Shown here piece by piece: positions 6,993 to 11,004 of a DNA stretch of 11,004 nt (its first letter is position 1; every line of letters begins with the position of its first letter). Position numbers and translations under genes: made by a program. This stretch comes from an uncultured Lentisphaeria bacterium (GTDB taxonomy: Bacteria > Verrucomicrobiota > Lentisphaeria > JABSQK01 > CAJWLW01), in contig CAJWLW010000149.1 of NCBI GenBank assembly GCA_913042885.1, forward strand, positions 1-11,004, read 5' to 3'. Below the pieces are notes generated by a model. That model was not told where the DNA came from. It saw only the letters and a list, made by a program, of their open reading frames with translations, and searched no databases.

Positions 6993-7022
6993 TTTTAACC
7001 GGCTCAATCAACGATATATAAC
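6993..7022 (+). promoter_or_regulatory. candidate promoter of the aldolase gene
   Basis: In the 193-base gap before the aldolase, TATAAC (7017-7022, 5 of 6 to TATAAT) lies inside the AT-rich run GATATATAACG, with a poor -35 (TTTTAA or TTTAAC near 6993-6999). Transcription would start near 7029, leaving a short leader with GGAG at 7036-7039. A better -35-like TTGCAT at 6968 lacks a good partner -10. The 8-base palindrome CCGATCGG (6975-6982) just upstream could be an operator but may be chance. The rest of the gap shows only weak hairpins and no clear terminator for the signalling block. Confidence 0.35.
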
Positions 7023-7047
7023 GTCGAATAAACTTGGAGACCGTCTG

Positions 7048-8082
7048 ATGGCCTTAGTTCCAATGCGCCTGCTGCTCGATCACGCGGCCGAAAACGACTT
7101 CGGTATTCCGGCGTTCAATATCAATAATTTGGAACAGGTCATCGCGATCATGCAGGCTGCCGACGCCGTTGACAGCCCGGTTATTATTCAGGCCTCCCGC
7201 GGCGCCAGAAGTTACGCCGGCGAGGCATTTCTGAGGCACCTCATCCTCGGCGCTGTCGAATCTTATCCGCACATTCCCATCGCCATGCATCTCGATCACG
7301 GCAATGAACCAGCTACCTGCTACACCGCCATGCGTAACGGTTTCAGCAGCGTTATGATGGATGGTTCCCTGGAATCCGACGCCAAGAGCCCTGCCAGCTT
7401 CGAATACAATTGCACAGTCACCCGTGAGGTCGTGGCGGTGGCCCATTCCATGGGGGTCAGTGTCGAGGGCGAGCTCGGTTGCCTCGGTTCGCTCGAGACC
7501 AGCCAGGGCGACAAGGATAACGACCATGGGGGCGAGGGCATTTTTAGTCACGACATGCTGCTGACCGATCCGGATCAGGCCGAAGAATTCGTCGACAAGA
7601 CCGGAGTCGACGCCCTGGCAGTGGCCATTGGCACCAGCCACGGCGCCTATAAGTTCACCAAGAAGCCGGAAGGCGAAATCCTGCGGATGGATCTCATCAT
7701 TGAGTTGCACAGACGCCTGCCCAACACCCATATCGTCATGCACGGTTCGTCGTCGGTGCCCGCGGAACTTGTGAACCTGGTCAACGACAACGGCGGCGAG
7801 ATTGTCAATGCCTACGGTGTTCCGGTCGAGGAAATCCAGCTCGGCATCAAGCACGGTGTGCGCAAGGTCAATGTCGATACGGACAATCGTCTGGCCATCA
7901 CCGGGGCGATCCGCGCGGCGTTGAACGACGACAAGGGCAATTTTGACCCGCGCCACTACCTCAAGCCCGCAATCGCCGAAATGCGCCGGGTCTGTGAGGC
8001 CCGTTACGAAGCGTTCGGCTGCGCCGGGCAGGGTGGTAAGGTCAAACAGGTCAGCACCACCGTGTTTGCCGCAACGTACTGA
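7048..8082 (+). CDS. fba: class II fructose-1,6-bisphosphate aldolase
   Basis: This enzyme catalyses the reversible, zinc-dependent condensation of dihydroxyacetone phosphate and glyceraldehyde 3-phosphate to fructose 1,6-bisphosphate, serving glycolysis, gluconeogenesis or the Calvin cycle. The 344-residue protein is full length and opens with the typical [12 protein letters not shown]...[12 protein letters not shown]. Seen motifs: AMHLDHG (79-85) with catalytic Asp83 and zinc ligand His84, VEGELG (139-144), IGTSHGAYK (194-202) with His198, MHGSSS (231-236) with His232, and NVDTD (275-279). It resembles the ~345-355-residue CbbA/FbaA type rather than the ~360-residue E. coli FbaA type; no other Calvin-cycle gene is nearby to settle its role. 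GGAG (7036-7039) lies eight bases before the ATG. The 150-base gap downstream shows only a short GCGCG/CGCGC stem after the stop, without a T run. Confidence 0.95.
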   Translation: MALVPMRLLLDHAAENDFGIPAFNINNLEQVIAIMQAADAVDSPVIIQASRGARSYAGEAFLRHLILGAVESYPHIPIAMHLDHGNEPATCYTAMRNGFSSVMMDGSLESDAKSPASFEYNCTVTREVVAVAHSMGVSVEGELGCLGSLETSQGDKDNDHGGEGIFSHDMLLTDPDQAEEFVDKTGVDALAVAIGTSHGAYKFTKKPEGEILRMDLIIELHRRLPNTHIVMHGSSSVPAELVNLVNDNGGEIVNAYGVPVEEIQLGIKHGVRKVNVDTDNRLAITGAIRAALNDDKGNFDPRHYLKPAIAEMRRVCEARYEAFGCAGQGGKVKQVSTTVFAATY

Positions 8083-8232
8083 GCGCGATAATTCAGCGCG
8101 CCTGCCGCTTGCTCTCGGTATCATTGCATCCCGCCACAACTTCGGATACCTTAGGGACTTACCTGAGTTTCGAACCCTCTCACACACAACATCCGGGACA
8201 ACGACAGGCCGGATCGGGATCATGGTGCGTTG

Positions 8233-9009
8233 ATGGCGTCTGTGAAGACAGCACTGGTTACCGGTGGCGCCCGCGGTATCGGCTTTGGCATCGCCAAAGC
8301 TCTGGTGGCGGAAGGGTACAGAATCGCTGTGTGTGGCATGCGCGACGCGGCTGAGGTCGCGGATGTCATCGATGAACTTGCGGCGGCGGGGCCTGGAGCC
8401 AGTTATTTTCAGGCGGACGTCGGTTCGGTGACGGACCGGTGCCGGCTGGTGGACGAGGTTGAGGCGATCTTTGGCGGGCTGAACCTGCTGGTCAACAACG
8501 CTGGTATCGCCCCGCGCCTGCGCGCCGACATTCTGGACGCCGGTGAGGACAGTTTTGAAGATCTCATGCGCATCAACCTGCAGGGGCCGTATTTCCTGAC
8601 CCAGGCCGTTGCCCGGATGATGATCGAACAGCGGCAGACCAAGCTCGACAGCGCCGCCTGCATCGTCAATGTCACGTCGATTTCTGCAGTCGTCGCATCA
8701 GTCAATCGCGGCGACTACTGCATTTCCAAAGCCGGTTTGAGCATGGCCTCCAAATTGTGGGCCGTGCGGCTGGCGGAGCATGGTATTCCCGTGTACGAAA
8801 TTCAACCTGGCATCATCGCAACCGACATGACTGCCGGTGTCCGGGAAAAATATGACCGTCTGATTTCCGATGGCCTGCTGCTGGAGCCGCGCTGGGGCAC
8901 GCCCGAGGATATCGGCAACATTGTCGCAGCCCTGGCGCGCGGTGATATCCCGTACGCGACCGGGCAGGTGATCGTACCCGATGGTGGTTTGACAACCCTG
9001 CGATTATGA
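8233..9009 (+). CDS. short-chain dehydrogenase/reductase (FabG-like)
   Basis: This NAD(P)-dependent oxidoreductase of the classical SDR family has 258 residues. It shows the Rossmann motif TGGARGIG (10-17), NNAG (88-91), Asn115 in RINLQG, Ser149 in VTSIS, Tyr162 and Lys166 in YCISKAG, and the family ending PDGG. All four catalytic-tetrad residues are present. It matches the group commonly labelled 3-ketoacyl-ACP reductase (VNRG before the Tyr, DMTAGVREKYDRLI), whose members are often found with sugar or alcohol dehydrogenation genes, so the true substrate is open and a FabG role in fatty acid synthesis should not be assumed. The ATG at 8233 is preferred over TTG at 8230; the ribosome binding site is weak. 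It sits 150 bases after the aldolase and 83 bases before leuA, without shared-operon evidence. Confidence 0.88.
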   Translation: MASVKTALVTGGARGIGFGIAKALVAEGYRIAVCGMRDAAEVADVIDELAAAGPGASYFQADVGSVTDRCRLVDEVEAIFGGLNLLVNNAGIAPRLRADILDAGEDSFEDLMRINLQGPYFLTQAVARMMIEQRQTKLDSAACIVNVTSISAVVASVNRGDYCISKAGLSMASKLWAVRLAEHGIPVYEIQPGIIATDMTAGVREKYDRLISDGLLLEPRWGTPEDIGNIVAALARGDIPYATGQVIVPDGGLTTLRL

Positions 9010-9092
9010 GGCCGCCTGCGCCGGCAGTGACCGGTGCATATCGCAGTTTATGACCGTCAATTAACTATCGAGACTTTCGGAGAAACAATCCC

Positions 9093-10769
9093 ATGCCAGA
9101 CATCAAATATGCTTCAATGCCGGTGATCTCGCTGGACGACCGTCAATGGCCCAGTGCCACGATCACAACCTCGCCGACATGGTGCGCCGTCGACCTGCGC
9201 GACGGCAACCAGGCTTTGCCCAACCCGATGACGCCGCAGCAGAAGCAGCGGTATTTCGATCTGCTCATCGACATCGGCTTCAAGGAGATCGAGGTCGGCT
9301 TCCCATCGGCTTCCCAGGACGACTTTGATTTCGTCCGGAACCTGATCGAAAACGGTCACATTCCGGACGATGTCACCATCTCGGTCCTGACCCAGTGCCG
9401 CCCGCACCTGATCGAGAGAACATTTGAGGCGATTGTCGGCGTCAAGAACTGTATCTTCCATATCTATATCGCCACCAGCGAGCTGCATCGCTGGTTTGTA
9501 TTCGGGCTCGACGACCAGCAGGTCATTGACACGGCGGTCACGTCCATGCGTCAGATCCGCGAAGGCGTCCGCGCCATGAAAGACAGCAAGGTCATGCTGG
9601 AATTCTCGCCGGAGGAATTTACCGACACGACGCTCGAGTATTCCCTGGAGGTTTGCGACGCGGTCGTTGACGAGTGGGACCCGGACCCCGGTGAAAAGGT
9701 CATCCTCAATCTGCCGCAGACCGTCGAGCGCCGCCTGCCCAATCAGTATGCCGACATGATCGAGGCATTTTCACGGCGTTGCAAGTACCCGGAGCAATCG
9801 ATCATTTCGCTGCATGTCCACAATGACATGGGCATGGCTGTAGCGTCTACGACTCAGGCGCTGATGGCGGGGGCGCATCGTGTCGAAGGCACGCTGTTCG
9901 GGCACGGTGAGCGCACCGGCAACGTCGACCTGATCACGGTCGCGCTCAACCTCGAATACCTGGGCATCGACACCGGTCTCGACTTCAGCCGCCTGCCGGA
10001 GATCGGCCAGTTGGTGACCGAAGTCACGCAGATTGAGCCGCACCCGCGCACGCCGTACTCGGGTGAATTGGTATTCACCGCTTTTTCCGGTTCGCATCAG
10101 GACGCCATCCACAAGGGGCTCAGCCGCAAGGACGAGCTGACAACGCATTTCGACGGTTGGAAAGTGCCGTACCTGCACGTGAACCCATCGGCAATCGGCC
10201 GTGAGTACGAGCGTTTCATCCGTATCAACAGCCAGTCCGGCAAAGGCGGTATCGCACACGTACTCGAGCGCGATTTTAATGTGCAGTTGCCGCGCTGGGT
10301 GCAAATCGACTTTGCCAGGCACATCCAATCCCGCGCCGACGACACAGCCCGTGAGCTGTCTCGCGACGAGATCTGGGACGAGTTCACGAAGACCTATGTC
10401 CAGAGCGATAAGCCGATCAAGCTCATCAACTATTGGCCGCGTCCGTCGGACGAGGATCCTTCGATCATCGACGGCGAGGTGCATCTGACGCACAACGGCG
10501 AACGGCAGGTGCTCAGGGACAGCGGTAACGGGCCCATTTCCGCCTTCGTCCATGCCTTGAAGCAGATCGACAGCATGCCCGAATTTGTCCTCGACGATTA
10601 CGAGGAAGAAACAATGGGTCGTACTGCCGATGCCGAGGCTGTCTGTTTCGTTATTCTCTCCAACTGCGAGACCGGACAGCAGTTTATCGGGGTCGGATTC
10701 GGGGGCAATATCGACCAGGCTGCCGTGCGTGCTGTGATGTCCGGCGTCAACCGCATGCTTGGCGCTTGA
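9093..10769 (+). CDS. leuA: 2-isopropylmalate synthase, type 2
   Basis: LeuA carries out the first committed step of leucine synthesis, condensing acetyl-CoA with 2-oxoisovalerate. The 558-residue protein is full length for the type-2 (actinobacterial/fungal-like) family, which begins with an N-terminal extension (WPSATITTSPTW) before the catalytic VDLRDGNQAL (33-42). Metal-binding residues are visible in the DLRDGN motif, in HVHND (241-245) and at Asn277 in GHGERTGNVDL. GFKEIEVGFPSAS (62-74) and the PYSGELVFTAFSGSHQDAIHKG block (321 onward) are diagnostic. The C-terminal ~125 residues (from about 430) form the leucine-sensing regulatory domain, so feedback inhibition is expected. GGAG (9079-9082) lies ten bases before the ATG. 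No leucine-rich leader peptide or T-box is seen upstream. A strong stem-loop follows the stop. Confidence 0.96.
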   Translation: MPDIKYASMPVISLDDRQWPSATITTSPTWCAVDLRDGNQALPNPMTPQQKQRYFDLLIDIGFKEIEVGFPSASQDDFDFVRNLIENGHIPDDVTISVLTQCRPHLIERTFEAIVGVKNCIFHIYIATSELHRWFVFGLDDQQVIDTAVTSMRQIREGVRAMKDSKVMLEFSPEEFTDTTLEYSLEVCDAVVDEWDPDPGEKVILNLPQTVERRLPNQYADMIEAFSRRCKYPEQSIISLHVHNDMGMAVASTTQALMAGAHRVEGTLFGHGERTGNVDLITVALNLEYLGIDTGLDFSRLPEIGQLVTEVTQIEPHPRTPYSGELVFTAFSGSHQDAIHKGLSRKDELTTHFDGWKVPYLHVNPSAIGREYERFIRINSQSGKGGIAHVLERDFNVQLPRWVQIDFARHIQSRADDTARELSRDEIWDEFTKTYVQSDKPIKLINYWPRPSDEDPSIIDGEVHLTHNGERQVLRDSGNGPISAFVHALKQIDSMPEFVLDDYEEETMGRTADAEAVCFVILSNCETGQQFIGVGFGGNIDQAAVRAVMSGVNRMLGA

Positions 10770-10777
10770 AGCTACTT

Positions 10778-10809
10778 CAGCCGGTGCGGCGATGTCCCCG
10801 CACCGGCTG
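10778..10809 (+). terminator. 12-bp perfect stem-loop after leuA
   Basis: CAGCCGGTGCGG (10778-10789) pairs perfectly with CCGCACCGGCTG (10798-10809) over an 8-base loop, eight bases after the leuA stop. No T run follows on the + strand, nor on the opposite strand, so it is not a canonical intrinsic terminator. It may protect the leuA 3' end, pause polymerase, or work as one arm of a switch with the adjoining palindrome. Confidence 0.5.
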
Positions 10810-10828
10810 CATACCCCAGGGTTTGCAG
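10807..10828 (+). promoter_or_regulatory. imperfect palindrome covering the yicC ribosome site
   Basis: CTGCA (10807-10811) and ACCC (10813-10816) mirror GGGT (10819-10822) and TGCAG (10824-10828) around a central CA, with one T-T mismatch. As DNA it could be a protein-binding site. As RNA it would tie up the AGGG (10818-10821) that serves as ribosome binding site for the ATG at 10829. Its first three bases are shared with the 3' arm of the stem-loop before it, so the two structures compete. Confidence 0.35.
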
Positions 10829-11004
10829 ATGAACAGTATGACCGGCTTCGGCCATGGAACTTGCAGCCGACCGCCGCACACGGTCGATGTGCAGATCAGC
10901 TCGTACAACCGCAAACAGCTCGACACCCGCGTCAAGATGTCGCGCGGTTTCGAGTCTATCGAGAAGGATGTCCGGGCGCTCGTCGACGGTGCCATCGCGA
11001 GAGG
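10829..11004 (+). CDS. yicC: YicC-family endoribonuclease, N-terminal part (runs off right edge)
   Basis: The visible 58 residues open with MNSMTGFGHG, the hallmark (SMTGFGR/A) of the YicC family, and continue with VDVQISSYNRKQLDTRV and ending DGAIARG, matching the family's ElrSvNhR-fLd...RG layout. YicC proteins are RNA endonucleases; in E. coli YicC affects RyhB turnover. The usual N-H/R of the second motif reads YNRK here and the region after MTGFGHG is slightly shortened, so it is a somewhat divergent member. AGGG lies seven bases before the ATG. The C-terminal DUF1732-type domain is beyond the window. Confidence 0.85.
   Translation, partial: MNSMTGFGHGTCSRPPHTVDVQISSYNRKQLDTRVKMSRGFESIEKDVRALVDGAIAR

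Noticed and set aside
8083..8232. possible promoter or terminator between the aldolase and the SDR gene
   Set aside because: The GCGCG/CGCGC stem (8083-8101) is only 5 bp with no T run; TTGCAT (8124-8129) with TACCTT 17 bases on is a weak match; GGTATC/GATACC (8117-8122/8145-8150) has a 22-base loop.
9010..9092. leucine attenuator or T-box upstream of leuA
   Set aside because: There is no short leucine-rich leader frame and no T-box motif; the gap is too short for a T-box.
1..11004. mobile elements, CRISPR arrays, tRNA genes, prophage pieces
   Set aside because: No transposase or integrase, no spaced direct repeats, no tRNA-like cloverleaf and no terminal inverted repeats were seen; codon use looks even along the window.

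Overview
The window is compact, GC-rich bacterial DNA (roughly 58-60% G+C by eye) with every recognised gene on the + strand. It opens with a complete type A RNase P RNA gene (rnpB). A five-gene signalling block follows, then four housekeeping or metabolic genes, the last cut by the right edge. The phylum is uncertain. The RNase P type, sigma70-like promoters and clear Shine-Dalgarno sites fit many Gram-negative groups. The zinc-ribbon Ser/Thr kinase, the CxxC-ribbon protein, the type-2 LeuA and the wording of the YicC N-terminus recall PVC-superphylum bacteria (Kiritimatiellota/Lentisphaerota-like) at least as much as Proteobacteria. That is an impression from family knowledge, not a test.

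Left part (1-776): nothing recognisable lies in the first ~105 bases. A plausible promoter precedes rnpB (about 144-514). The RNA closes with a 16-bp P1 helix running straight into six Ts. By covariation-style reading it lacks helix P18 and carries an extra small hairpin next to P17. A short intergenic region with small hairpins and a good sigma70-type promoter (TTGATT-17-TATACT) leads into the signalling block.

Signalling block (777-6854): (1) a soluble PAS-PAS histidine kinase; (2) a four-domain protein, receiver-receiver-PP2C/SpoIIE phosphatase-RsbW-like kinase; (3) a single-domain STAS anti-sigma-antagonist-like protein with the phosphorylatable serine; (4) a Hanks-type Ser/Thr kinase with an N-terminal zinc ribbon, one base downstream of the STAS stop; (5) an uncharacterised protein whose N-terminal zinc ribbon has the same CxxC-16-CxxC spacing as the kinase. 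Gaps are 1-53 bases, so this looks like one operon. The most natural reading is a two-component input that switches a phosphatase/kinase acting on the STAS protein, as in the HsbR/HsbA and CrsR/CrsA partner switches, with a second Ser/Thr kinase and a ribbon protein added. No sigma or anti-sigma factor gene is visible, so the output is unknown.

Right part (7048-11004): a class II fructose-bisphosphate aldolase, an SDR oxidoreductase, a type-2 2-isopropylmalate synthase (leuA) and the 5' end of a yicC-family endoribonuclease gene. Gaps of 59-193 bases suggest several transcription units. A 12-bp perfect stem-loop lies between leuA and yicC and shares bases with an imperfect palindrome covering the yicC ribosome binding site.
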